In this document: piece after piece, positions 13,480-20,901 of the stretch
Position numbering within the stretch: position 1 is the stretch's first letter
How the letters are laid out: every line of letters begins with the position of its first letter
IMG/VR virus record: IMGVR_UViG_3300007735_000511
Coordinates: 1 to 24,075 of that record
Reading direction: 5' to 3' (one strand)
DNA: 24,075 bases
Origin: a virus
Translations under genes and position numbers: made by a program
Notes under the pieces: model-generated
What the model saw: only the letters and a program-made list of their open reading frames with translations
Told to the model about the DNA's origin: nothing
Databases searched by the model: none

Positions 13480-15251
13480 TGGGTTTGACGGAACGGCTGG
13501 CAATCCTGGTCGACGCCAAGACTGGCGGTGCGATCACCGAGCTGAACAAGCTCAACGCCGAAGTCAACGCTGTAAACCGCACCCAGGTCGAAGCGACTGG
13601 TGCGACCGGGTTCCTCGAGAAGGGGCTGAACAAGCTCGGGATCGAGTCGAACAACGCCGGCGCGCTGCTCAAGGCCGGCGTCGCCGCTGGGGCTGCCACG
13701 GCCGGATATGCGGTCGTGGGTTTCGCCAAGGATGCGGTCAAAGCGTCGGTGGACTGGGCCGATTCGATCAGGACCGTGCAGCGGGCGACTGGTCAGACTG
13801 CCGAAGAGTCATCTCGTCTGACAGCGATCATGGACGACTACCAGATTCCGGTCGAGTCTGGCGCCAAGGCGTTTGCGCGTCTCGGCCGGTCGATCTACGA
13901 CAACGGCGACGTTCTCAAGCAATACGGCGTCGAGGTTGCCCGCTCCAAAGACGGCAACGTCGATATGCAAAAGACGTTGGGCAACATTGCCGACGCCTAC
14001 AACGGAATGCAGGATCCCGCTGCGAAAGCGTCGCTGGTCAATGATGCGTTCGGCAAGACTGGCCGGGATCTGATTCCGATTCTGGAACAGGGCCGCAAGG
14101 GCATCCAGGACATGTATGCGGCAGTGCCCGACAAGCAGATCTTCTCGCAGCAACAGTTGGACAACGCGCAGCAGTACAAGCTCGCGATGGACAACCTGAG
14201 CGACGTGATGATGGAAGTCAAGGTGACGATCGGCAATGCGTTGCTGCCGGCCTTGACCGATCTGGCGAACGCGGCGGCGACCGTGGGTCGTGCCGTTGCC
14301 AACGTGGATCACATCATCCCCGGGTTTTCGAGCAACCTGGTGAACTTGGCGTTGACGTTGAATCCAGTGACTGCCGGTCTTGTGATGTGGGGCAAGGCGC
14401 TGGGTGCAGCCAACGATCCCGGCAAGCAGTTCATGGAGTCGCTCGACGCGCAGTCTCGGCATCAGTTGCTGAACGCCAATGTGCAGTTCACGTCGATCGA
14501 GCAGATGAAGCAGTACATCCAGACTCTTCAGACGAAGAATGCGGACAAGCAGTACGAAATCCAGTTGGAGCAGCAAGCGAATCAGAAGATTCAAGACAGC
14601 ATCGACCTGATCTACCGGCGGATCAACGCCAACCTGGGGGTCGAGGGGGCGCAGCTCAACGTCGCCAGCGCGATGGAACGCACCAACCAGGTTCTCTCCG
14701 ACGGGAACAGCACCGAACTTGAACGCGCCCAGGCGGTGATGGGCAGCAAGACGGCGATCGAGAGCTACATCACGGCGATCAAGGAAGCTGCGGTCGCCAA
14801 CGGTGACGCAAGCGGCGGAGTTCAGAAGCAGATCGACACGCTCAACTATCTGATGGGCACCCTCGCTCCCGATTCTCCGCTGCGCGCCTACTTGCAGCAG
14901 TACATCGACAGTCTGAACAGCATCCCGGGCTACAAGTCAACGCAGGTCGATCTGAGCTTCGTTGGTCGCTGGACTGACGACACAATGCCACCGCCTCCCG
15001 ACTGGCCGGGCGGTGCTGACGGCGACCCCCTTACGCCGTATCCGATGGCGAAGGGCGGGATCGTGACCGGTCCGACCAATGCGTTGATTGGTGAGGCTGG
15101 CCCCGAGGCGGTCATTCCGCTGTCGGGACGGAACGGGTTGGGTACGACGATCAATCTGGTGTTGGACGGCGAGGTGATCAGCCGGGTGGTCCGTCAGGAT
15201 CTGATTTCGATTGGCCGGGCGAATGGCTCGAGCCTTGGACAGTTCGCGTAG
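13479..15251 (+). CDS. Tape measure protein
   Basis: Rod-like protein that sets tail length and is ejected with DNA. At 590 residues it is short; with about 1.5 angstrom per residue the tail would be near 90 nm (inference). The N-terminal part has helical heptad-like sequence (ITELNKLNAEVNAVNRTQ), a hydrophobic Ala/Gly segment at about 62-82 (LLKAGVAAGAATAGYAVVGF), and a typical AKDAVKASVDWADSIRTVQ region. The middle is glutamine-rich and helical. The C-terminus carries AKGGIVTGPTNALIGEAGPEAVIPL (read as KGGIVTGPT and GEAGPEAVIPL at 538-548), a common tape measure signature. ATG 13479 overlaps the previous stop (TGATG). It is the longest helical gene of the tail module. Confidence 0.93.
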   Translation: MGLTERLAILVDAKTGGAITELNKLNAEVNAVNRTQVEATGATGFLEKGLNKLGIESNNAGALLKAGVAAGAATAGYAVVGFAKDAVKASVDWADSIRTVQRATGQTAEESSRLTAIMDDYQIPVESGAKAFARLGRSIYDNGDVLKQYGVEVARSKDGNVDMQKTLGNIADAYNGMQDPAAKASLVNDAFGKTGRDLIPILEQGRKGIQDMYAAVPDKQIFSQQQLDNAQQYKLAMDNLSDVMMEVKVTIGNALLPALTDLANAAATVGRAVANVDHIIPGFSSNLVNLALTLNPVTAGLVMWGKALGAANDPGKQFMESLDAQSRHQLLNANVQFTSIEQMKQYIQTLQTKNADKQYEIQLEQQANQKIQDSIDLIYRRINANLGVEGAQLNVASAMERTNQVLSDGNSTELERAQAVMGSKTAIESYITAIKEAAVANGDASGGVQKQIDTLNYLMGTLAPDSPLRAYLQQYIDSLNSIPGYKSTQVDLSFVGRWTDDTMPPPPDWPGGADGDPLTPYPMAKGGIVTGPTNALIGEAGPEAVIPLSGRNGLGTTINLVLDGEVISRVVRQDLISIGRANGSSLGQFA

Positions 15252-15260
15252 GAGCAGATT

Positions 15261-15950
15261 GTGGCTGACAACGTTTCGATCACTGCCGGTTCGGGCACGT
15301 CGGTTGCGTCGGACGACATTGGTGGCATCCAGTTCCAGCGGGTGAAGCTGACGGTCGGCCCGGATGGGACGAACACCGGCGACCTGGCGGGCCGTACGAT
15401 CACGTCGAGCCTGGTGGCGACGGGCGCGACCGATGTCGCCGCCTACGTCGATCCCCGGGTGCAGCGGCAGATCCTGCCGATCAACCCGACAGTGTCGACG
15501 ACGCCGGCGTACACGTCGGGTGACTGCCTCGGCGGGCTGCAGACCATTTCGAACGCCGCCCGATTCTCGGGTGGTGGGGGTGTCATCACGTCGGTGACGG
15601 TGCTGGACAAGTCGCCGTCGCAGCGCGCTGCGTTCGACATCTTCTTGTTCAACGGCAGCATTACGGCCACGACCGACAATGCGGCGTTCACCCCGACCGA
15701 TGCCGACACGGCGAAATGCGTCGGTGTGATCTCGATCCTGTCCACGGATTACAACACGGCGTTCGTGTCCGCTGCGAACAGCGTCGCGTTCAAGCCGGAC
15801 ACGAAAACGAACACGTTGCCGCAGGCGATGGCTGTCCCGTACTACTGCTCTGGTAGCACGACGTTGTACGCGCAGCTGGTGGTGCGGGCCACGCCGACGT
15901 ACACGTCGACGACCGACATCGTCGTGCAGCTCAACTGCGTCTTGGACTGA
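15261..15950 (+). CDS. Virion structural protein, probable minor tail or decoration protein
   Basis: A 229-residue beta-rich protein. It starts at GTG 15261 with AGGAG (15250-15254) upstream, which overlaps the tape measure stop. The N-terminus ADNVSITAGSGTSVASDDIGG resembles the opening (read in parts NVSITAGSGT, VASDDI) of structural proteins found in many phages between tail and fibre genes. The central part (QRAAFDIFLFNGS, NAAFTPTDADTAKCVGVI) and the C-terminal strand IVVQLNCVL suggest a compact beta-sandwich. There are three or four cysteines. No enzyme motif is visible. A role as minor tail, tail-tip or surface decoration protein is inferred from order and composition. Confidence 0.65.
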   Translation: MADNVSITAGSGTSVASDDIGGIQFQRVKLTVGPDGTNTGDLAGRTITSSLVATGATDVAAYVDPRVQRQILPINPTVSTTPAYTSGDCLGGLQTISNAARFSGGGGVITSVTVLDKSPSQRAAFDIFLFNGSITATTDNAAFTPTDADTAKCVGVISILSTDYNTAFVSAANSVAFKPDTKTNTLPQAMAVPYYCSGSTTLYAQLVVRATPTYTSTTDIVVQLNCVLD

Positions 15951-15954
15951 TCCG

Positions 15955-17898
15955 ATGCCGCTGCTGACGTTGCCGCAGGCAACCAGCGCACAGTCGACGT
16001 TCCCGACCGCATGGCGGGGCTCGGCCCTGTTTGCCGTCGAGTTTTCGCCGACGACTTCGCCGACGGCCGACCCGGTGTGGGTCGACATCACGTCGCGTGT
16101 CATGTCGGTGTCGATCCGGCGGGGCCGCCAACGCGACCTGGACCGCTTCGAAGCTGGTACTGCCGAGCTGATGCTCGACAACTCGGATCGGCTGTTCGAC
16201 CCGTCCTATGACGCTGGCGTCTACTACGGAAACCTGTTGCCGATGCGGAAGTTCCGGATCCGCAGCCAGTACGGGGACGCCGAATACAAGCGGTTCGTGG
16301 GGTTCGCCGATTCGTTCGAGCAGATCTACGACGAGGGCAACCGGGCGGCGTTTTGCCGGGTGCGGTTGACTGATGCGTTCAAGTTGTTGAATCTGACGAA
16401 GCCGACGAGCCCGTGGGTGATGCAGGTTCAGTCCAAGTCGCAGTACTGGTCGGCGTGGTACCGGCTGTCCGAAGCCGAATCTGCGGTCGGATTGAAGGAC
16501 TCGTCGGGTTACGGACGTGACGGCTCCTACGTGTCGACGCCGACGATGGCGCAGACCGGCCTGGTCGCCAACGACTCGAACACCTGTGTGCAGTTCGGAG
16601 CCGGGGCGTACGCCTACAGCGACAACGTTCCTAGCCCCGCCAACTATCTCCACGCCGAGTCGTGGTTCTCGTCGTCGAGCGCGACTGCACAGACAATCCT
16701 CGCCTACGGCAATCCGACGACCGGCAACGTCTTGGTGCAGATCGAGGTGACCGCCGGCGGCCAGCTGCGGTTCGTGTACGGCTTCGAGCGGTACAGCATC
16801 GTGTCCCGGTACACGACCACGGCCGGAACGTATCTTGATGGTGCGGCGCACCATGTGAGCATCTGGGCTCAGTTCGGCAATCAGGGGACGATCCTGACGA
16901 TCGGCTATTCGGTCGACGGCAATGCGAACCCCTCGATCACCTACGACACAGCCGACATCACCACCTATCCGTCGTACGCTGGGCGCCTGTCGATCGGATC
17001 GTCGTTCGGAGCGTCGCAGAACCTGACCGGCAAAGTCGACGAGGTGCTGGTCGCTGTCGACGCCGACCCGTACCAGGTGTCGCCCGGCTATCTGGCCCCG
17101 TCGCAGTATGCGGCCGGTTCGAACCCGTATGCGGGCGATGCGACCGGCACGCGAGTCGGCCGAGTGTTGAACGCGATCGCCTGGCCGACTTCGGATCGTG
17201 ACATCGATACGGGCAACTCGACGTTGCAGTCGGCGCTGTACTCGGGATCGGCGTTGGATCATCTTCAAGATGTGACGCTGACCGAACAAGGCCAGTTCTT
17301 CGTCGCTCGAGACGGCAAGATCCGTTTCCGGGCCCGCCGGTCGACGATCGGGGCGGCGTCATCGTTCACGTTCAAAGATGCGAACGACGGGTCGATGCTC
17401 TACCAGCAGGTCGCGTTGGCGTTGGACGACACGCTGATCCGAAACTCGGTGACTGCACAACGAACCGGTGGCGGCGAGGTGACGGTCGACGATTCCACGT
17501 CGATCGGCAAGTATCTGCCCCGGACGTACAGCCAGACCGGCCTGCTGTACCAGAACGACGCTCAGACCCGTGATTTCGCCGCGTGGATCATCAACCGGTA
17601 CAAGGATCCCCAGGTGCGCGCCACTCAGGTGCAGCTGCGCCCCGAACGGAATCCGACGGTGATGTATCCCGAAGCGTTCGGGTTGGAGATCGGCGATCTC
17701 GTCACACTGGTCCGTACTCCGCAGGGGGTCGGGACGGCGATCACCCGTTCGTTGATCGTGGCCGGCATCTCGGAGCAGATCACGCCTGCGGACTATTCGA
17801 TGACCGTCGATCTGTACGAGGCGGACACGTCGTCGTACTGGATTCTCGACGACGCGACGTATTCGGTGCTGGGTTCGACGACTCGTCTGGCGTTTTAG
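15955..17898 (+). CDS. Minor tail protein (tail tip/hub) with LamG-like carbohydrate-binding insertion
   Basis: A 647-residue tail-tip protein. The N-terminal part (about 1-150) resembles the start of distal tail or hub proteins: WVDITSRVMSVSIRRGRQR, DRFEAGTAELMLDN and FDPSYDAGVYYGNLLPMRKF. Residues about 160-375 look like a concanavalin/LamG jelly roll: DSSGYGRDGSY, VQFGAGAYAYSD, HHVSIWAQF, YAGRLSIGSS and LTGKVDEVLVAVDA are the usual landmarks. The C-terminal part returns to hub-like sequence (VLNAIAWP, FVARDGKIRFRAR, FGLEIGDLVTLVR). I would expect it to join the tube to the receptor-binding protein and bind surface sugars. No separate distal tail gene is seen, so this protein may combine both roles. 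Confidence 0.82.
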   Translation: MPLLTLPQATSAQSTFPTAWRGSALFAVEFSPTTSPTADPVWVDITSRVMSVSIRRGRQRDLDRFEAGTAELMLDNSDRLFDPSYDAGVYYGNLLPMRKFRIRSQYGDAEYKRFVGFADSFEQIYDEGNRAAFCRVRLTDAFKLLNLTKPTSPWVMQVQSKSQYWSAWYRLSEAESAVGLKDSSGYGRDGSYVSTPTMAQTGLVANDSNTCVQFGAGAYAYSDNVPSPANYLHAESWFSSSSATAQTILAYGNPTTGNVLVQIEVTAGGQLRFVYGFERYSIVSRYTTTAGTYLDGAAHHVSIWAQFGNQGTILTIGYSVDGNANPSITYDTADITTYPSYAGRLSIGSSFGASQNLTGKVDEVLVAVDADPYQVSPGYLAPSQYAAGSNPYAGDATGTRVGRVLNAIAWPTSDRDIDTGNSTLQSALYSGSALDHLQDVTLTEQGQFFVARDGKIRFRARRSTIGAASSFTFKDANDGSMLYQQVALALDDTLIRNSVTAQRTGGGEVTVDDSTSIGKYLPRTYSQTGLLYQNDAQTRDFAAWIINRYKDPQVRATQVQLRPERNPTVMYPEAFGLEIGDLVTLVRTPQGVGTAITRSLIVAGISEQITPADYSMTVDLYEADTSSYWILDDATYSVLGSTTRLAF

Positions 17899-17906
17899 GA
17901 GTGCCC

Positions 17907-18467
17907 ATGATTCGTGAAACTGCGTCGGGCGCATTTGTCGTCGACGCCGGACAGATCACATCGGTCGTGGTGGACCCCCAGGCGATGATCGTCACGGGGG
18001 GTTCCGGAGATCCGAACGATCCGGGCTATCCGGATGTGATCATCGACCAGCGGCGGGGTTATGGGCATCCCGACTTGGCATCCCCGAACGATCTCGAGGC
18101 GTTCTGGCAATCGACGTTGAGCCGCCGGGAACCCCCAGTGGAAATCGTCGATGATCCGACCGAAGTGGTCGCTTACATCAACGCCAGCCGATGGGTGGCG
18201 GACTGTGTGTGCGACGGGGGCGCGATGTTCTGCTGGGATCGCAACCCCCGGGCCTGTTGCTTGCTGTGTGGCCGCCGATTCTTCGTCCGGTGGGAACCGC
18301 CGGCGGTGCGAGCTGCGGTGATTCGTGAGCTGGCGGCCCGTCCGGAACCGAATCGGAACTGGGATCCCCGCCTGCGCGACGAGTTGGGCGGCCTGGTCGA
18401 AACACCTGAGTTTTTGCATCGTGAGAACGTGTTGATGGGAGTTGATTGTGGCGTATACCACCCCTGA
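17907..18467 (+). CDS. Tail-module protein with cysteine cluster, unknown function
   Basis: I do not recognise this 186-residue protein. ATG 17907 follows TAGGAG (17896-17901), which overlaps the stop of the previous gene. The N-terminal 60 residues are beta-like, with repeated Gly-Asp-Pro (TGGSGDPNDPGYPD). The centre holds six cysteines at 100, 102, 109, 117, 118 and 121 in the pattern CxC-x6-C-x7-CC-x2-C, which suggests a zinc-binding knuckle. The C-terminus is helical and charged (AAVIRELAARPEPN, LRDELGGLVE). The last 20 bases overlap the next gene. It probably acts in tail assembly or at the tail tip, judged from location only. Confidence 0.65.
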   Translation: MIRETASGAFVVDAGQITSVVVDPQAMIVTGGSGDPNDPGYPDVIIDQRRGYGHPDLASPNDLEAFWQSTLSRREPPVEIVDDPTEVVAYINASRWVADCVCDGGAMFCWDRNPRACCLLCGRRFFVRWEPPAVRAAVIRELAARPEPNRNWDPRLRDELGGLVETPEFLHRENVLMGVDCGVYHP

Positions 18468-18975
18468 TCGAACGTGGGTGCCGGGCGAGGTTGCGACCGC
18501 CGCCTTCTTCAACACGTATCTGCGGGACAACATGAAGTGGTTGTCGACCGACAAGCCGATGGCGCGAGCGACCAACAGCGCCACGCAGAACATCCTTGTC
18601 TCCGGTTCGGTGACGGCCGTGACGTTCAACACGAACACGTTTGACAATGCGTTTATGCACAGCACGTCCAGTCTCACCGAACGATTCGTCGTGCCCGCAG
18701 GAGGCGCTGGTAAATACATCTCGGGCGGCTACGTGTCGTGGACGGCGTCCGCGTTGGGTTCGTATCGAGCATCGTTTGCTCAGGCAAACGCATCCGTGAA
18801 CCTGGCAACTGCTCTCGCGCCCGTGGGTGCCGGCCACAACGGACAGTCTTCGTGCTGCGGGATCGCCAGCTACACCGCTGGCCAATACATGAACCTGGCG
18901 TGCGCTCAGGATTCCGGCGGTGCGCTCGCCACCCAGGCAGATCACAACGCTTGGGCCATCTGGGTGGGGATCTGA
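18448..18975 (+). CDS. Candidate receptor-binding / tail fibre tip protein (C1q-like)
   Basis: A 175-residue protein. I chose GTG 18448, giving MAYTTPDRTWVPGEVATAAFF, which matches the common opening of phage tail proteins (AYTTPxTWxxGEVxTAAxxNTYLRDNxxWL, split here). GGGAG (18437-18441) provides the ribosome site. After this short coiled head, residues about 55-175 form a beta-rich unit: NTFDNAFMHSTSS, LTERFVVPAGGAGKYIS, VSWTASALGSYRASF and NAWAIWVGI. That order resembles the C1q/TNF-type jelly roll found at fibre tips. The end lies directly before the holin (TGATG overlap), a usual place for the host-recognition protein. There is a CC pair near the C-terminus. Confidence 0.68.
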   Translation: MAYTTPDRTWVPGEVATAAFFNTYLRDNMKWLSTDKPMARATNSATQNILVSGSVTAVTFNTNTFDNAFMHSTSSLTERFVVPAGGAGKYISGGYVSWTASALGSYRASFAQANASVNLATALAPVGAGHNGQSSCCGIASYTAGQYMNLACAQDSGGALATQADHNAWAIWVGI

Positions 18976-19265
18976 TGAACGTGCAGTTCTTCACCGACCT
19001 GTTGGATCGAGCGGTCCGCACGTTCCTCCAGGCGTTCCTCGCCACCTTCTCCGTGGCGTTCGTCGCTCCCCAAAACGTCGTTGACATCACCGCATGGAAA
19101 GCCGCCGGAGTCGCCGCTCTCGTCGGCAGTCTCTCGGCAGCGATCTCCGCCGTCATGTCGATGCTCGCCAAGCACGTCGGGAATCCCAACACGGCAAGCC
19201 TCACCGAAACCGGCCCGGGTCCCGCCAACGACCTCGAGGCGGGCATCAAGCAGCCGGCCACCTGA
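18975..19265 (+). CDS. Holin (r1t-like)
   Basis: A 96-residue membrane protein that would form the lysis pore letting the endolysin reach the cell wall. It has an amphipathic N-terminus (FFTDLLDRAVRTFLQAF), a first hydrophobic segment at about 16-32 and a second at about 43-64 (AAGVAALVGSLSAAISAVM). It ends in a hydrophilic tail rich in Pro, Asn and Glu. The R-T-F-x-Q-x-F-x-A-T-F motif followed by W-K-A-A-G is typical of r1t-type holins. It is immediately followed by the endolysin gene with a TGATG overlap. Confidence 0.82.
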   Translation: MNVQFFTDLLDRAVRTFLQAFLATFSVAFVAPQNVVDITAWKAAGVAALVGSLSAAISAVMSMLAKHVGNPNTASLTETGPGPANDLEAGIKQPAT

Positions 19266-20098
19266 TGCCCGACGAATGGTTTCCGGCAGCAGTGCAAGAT
19301 CCTGGAGCTGCCGCCGGCTGGGCGAAAGGCCGCACTCCGGTCCGGACTGTGATCTGCCATTTCACTGTTGGTCGTGATTCCACGGCGATCGGCCGCCGGG
19401 GATATTTCCATTGGCTGGTACGACGTAACGGCGAAATCGTCCAGTTCTGCGAAACGTCAGCCCTGTCGTGGCACGCTGGGAACGAGGGCAACCCGTTGGG
19501 CCCCGGTATCGAAGTCGAGTTCCTTCCCGGTGTCGACGACGACATATTCACTGATGAAGCGCGTGATGCGTGTGGCGCGCTGGTCCGCTGGCTGAACACC
19601 GAATGGGGTGTTGAACTCGTCTACTTCGATCCTGTTGATCGCATGACGTTGCCACTTCCCGACGGGTTCATCGCTCACCGGTCGCTGCCCAACCAGGATC
19701 ACACCGACTGGTGGCCACGCGACGACTGGGACCGCATGACGGGCGTGGTGCCACCCCCGCCGATTCCCCCGATTCCCGACGATCTCGGAGCTGCGATGTC
19801 TGCCACCAGCCTCAACTACAACGGCCAGTTGACGACGTTCCGTGTCGACGCCAAAGGCCGCCTGATTGAGACCTGGTGGGCGGGCGACCGCTGGGCAACC
19901 CTGTTTCTCGCTGGCCCCGGCACGACGCCGATCGGCCGATCACACTGCTATTCGAAGGCCGTGTCGAATCTTGCTCCCGCAGTGACGCGCGACTGGTCGA
20001 CCCCCGGACGACTCGACGTGTTCGCACAGACCACCGATGGCCGTCTCGTACACGCCTGGTATGTGCCAGGCAGTCCGTTCGAATCAGAACTGATCTGA
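19265..20098 (+). CDS. Endolysin: N-acetylmuramoyl-L-alanine amidase with lectin/propeller-like C-terminus
   Basis: Zinc amidase that cuts the bond between muramic acid and the stem peptide. The N-terminal domain (about 1-155) is of the Amidase_2 type: VICHFTVGRDST gives Zn ligand H32, then YFHWLVRRNGEIVQF, LSWHAGNEGNPLGPGIEVEF (in parts), and AHRSLPNQDHTDWW with H138 and probably D148. A proline linker follows (VVPPPPIPPIP, about 161-171). Residues about 185-277 hold two repeat-like blades, GQLTTFRVDAKGRLIETWW and GRLDVFAQTTDGRLVHAWY, resembling PLL/tectonin-type beta-propeller lectin blades instead of a usual LysM or SH3 module. The ATG overlaps the holin stop. Two blades are too few for a full propeller, so oligomerisation may be needed. 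Confidence 0.88.
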   Translation: MPDEWFPAAVQDPGAAAGWAKGRTPVRTVICHFTVGRDSTAIGRRGYFHWLVRRNGEIVQFCETSALSWHAGNEGNPLGPGIEVEFLPGVDDDIFTDEARDACGALVRWLNTEWGVELVYFDPVDRMTLPLPDGFIAHRSLPNQDHTDWWPRDDWDRMTGVVPPPPIPPIPDDLGAAMSATSLNYNGQLTTFRVDAKGRLIETWWAGDRWATLFLAGPGTTPIGRSHCYSKAVSNLAPAVTRDWSTPGRLDVFAQTTDGRLVHAWYVPGSPFESELI

Positions 20099-20199
20099 TC
20101 AACCTGTCGGTCTGAGCGCGACGCCCCCAGCGCGGCGGCGGTGTTGCGTGGGATAAAGCGCGCCCTGGTGGGGGGGCCGCGCCCTTTCGGAGTACCACC
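20099..20199 (+). promoter_or_regulatory. GC-rich leader with hairpin before the second lysis membrane gene
   Basis: No gene is seen. AAAG-CGCG-CCC (20155-20165) can pair with GGG-C-CGCG-CC-CTTT (20174-20187), eleven pairs with two bulges. It ends four bases before the CGGAG ribosome site. It might be a terminator after the endolysin, or a translation-control structure for the next gene. The nine-base word GGCCGCGCC in its 3' arm recurs at 20447-20455, also just before a start codon. Confidence 0.4.
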
Positions 20200-20439
20200 A
20201 TGCCCGCAACGTTGCCGACCTGGCTTTCCGACACCGGTCAGGTGCTGCTGTTCCTGTCGACACTCTTCGCTGTTCTCGGCCTGGTCGGCGCATGGATCCG
20301 CCGGTCCATCGGCCGGATGATCGACGACAAGCTCGACCCGATCTACCGGCGTCTCGACGAACACATGTCGGAAGAAGACCAGTCGCTGAAGTTGATCGCT
20401 CACGCCCTGAAAGCCCTCAGCGAACACATTGATCCCTGA
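20200..20439 (+). CDS. Small membrane protein, possible second holin or spanin-like factor
   Basis: A 79-residue protein with one hydrophobic helix at about 12-33 (TGQVLLFLSTLFAVLGLVGAW, read in parts) and a charged helical tail likely to form a coiled coil (RRLDEHMSEEDQSLKLIAHALKAL in parts). Start ATG 20200 follows CGGAG (20188-20192). Such single-helix proteins with a soluble coiled coil are common beside actinophage holins and may act as a holin partner. The charge pattern suggests the N-terminus outside or in the membrane and the tail in the cytoplasm. I cannot assign a family. It is followed closely by the zinc-ribbon gene. Confidence 0.6.
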   Translation: MPATLPTWLSDTGQVLLFLSTLFAVLGLVGAWIRRSIGRMIDDKLDPIYRRLDEHMSEEDQSLKLIAHALKALSEHIDP

Positions 20440-20455
20440 AACAGGAGGCCGCGCC

Positions 20456-20665
20456 TTGTTTCCCAGAATGTGCTGCTCCAACTGTGACGTGTACTGGCTT
20501 GATCTTGGCGACGACCCGTTCTGTTGGGTGTGTGGCCGGCACGGCTGGCGTACCGGCGAAACCGTCATGACAAGTCCCGGCGTTCACACATACCGTCACG
20601 ATGCCGTCATGGCCGTCGTGGGGGGCGCATTCGTCCCGATCGAAACGGCGGCGGCACCGTGGTGA
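20456..20665 (+). CDS. Small zinc-ribbon protein
   Basis: A 69-residue protein. I prefer TTG 20456, because AGGAGG (20442-20447) lies eight bases upstream; ATG 20468 is the alternative. Cysteines 7, 10, 23 and 26 form C-x2-C-x12-C-x2-C, the classic zinc ribbon, with an extra Cys6. The rest (SPGVHTYRHDAVMAVVGG, AFVPIETAAAPW) is short and beta-like. Comparable small zinc-ribbon genes are frequent in actinophages; their function is not established. Its stop overlaps the GTG of the next gene (GTGA at 20662-20665). Confidence 0.65.
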   Translation: MFPRMCCSNCDVYWLDLGDDPFCWVCGRHGWRTGETVMTSPGVHTYRHDAVMAVVGGAFVPIETAAAPW

Positions 20666-20901
20666 GCAAAGGGCTCGCCGCAGAGCTCGCCGCCATTTCG
20701 CATCTCCCGAAACGGGGGATGTGTGGCGTGTCGGCGTTGGGCTTCGAGATGCCTCCCGACGACTATGCGGCCTGCCTCGAGGCGATCGCCGACCGGAAGA
20801 AGCCGGCGGCGGCGATCACCCAGGTGTTGCGAGCGCACGGCTACCACATCGGCGACCAGGTGATTCAACGCCATCGACGGGGAGCGTGTTCATGCCGTTG
20901 A
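20662..20901 (+). CDS. Small helix-turn-helix protein
   Basis: A 79-residue basic protein starting at GTG 20662, overlapping the previous stop. Residues about 33-73 (DYAACLEAIADRKKPAAAITQVL, then AHGYHIGDQVIQRHRRG) read as a helix-turn-helix of the kind found in recombinase or small-terminase DNA-binding domains. The end RRGACSC recurs in small actinophage proteins of unknown function. It could be a transcription factor or a DNA-binding partner; one possibility to test is a displaced small terminase. The gene overlaps the phosphoesterase start by ten bases, so the two are probably expressed together. Confidence 0.6.
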   Translation: MSKGLAAELAAISHLPKRGMCGVSALGFEMPPDDYAACLEAIADRKKPAAAITQVLRAHGYHIGDQVIQRHRRGACSCR

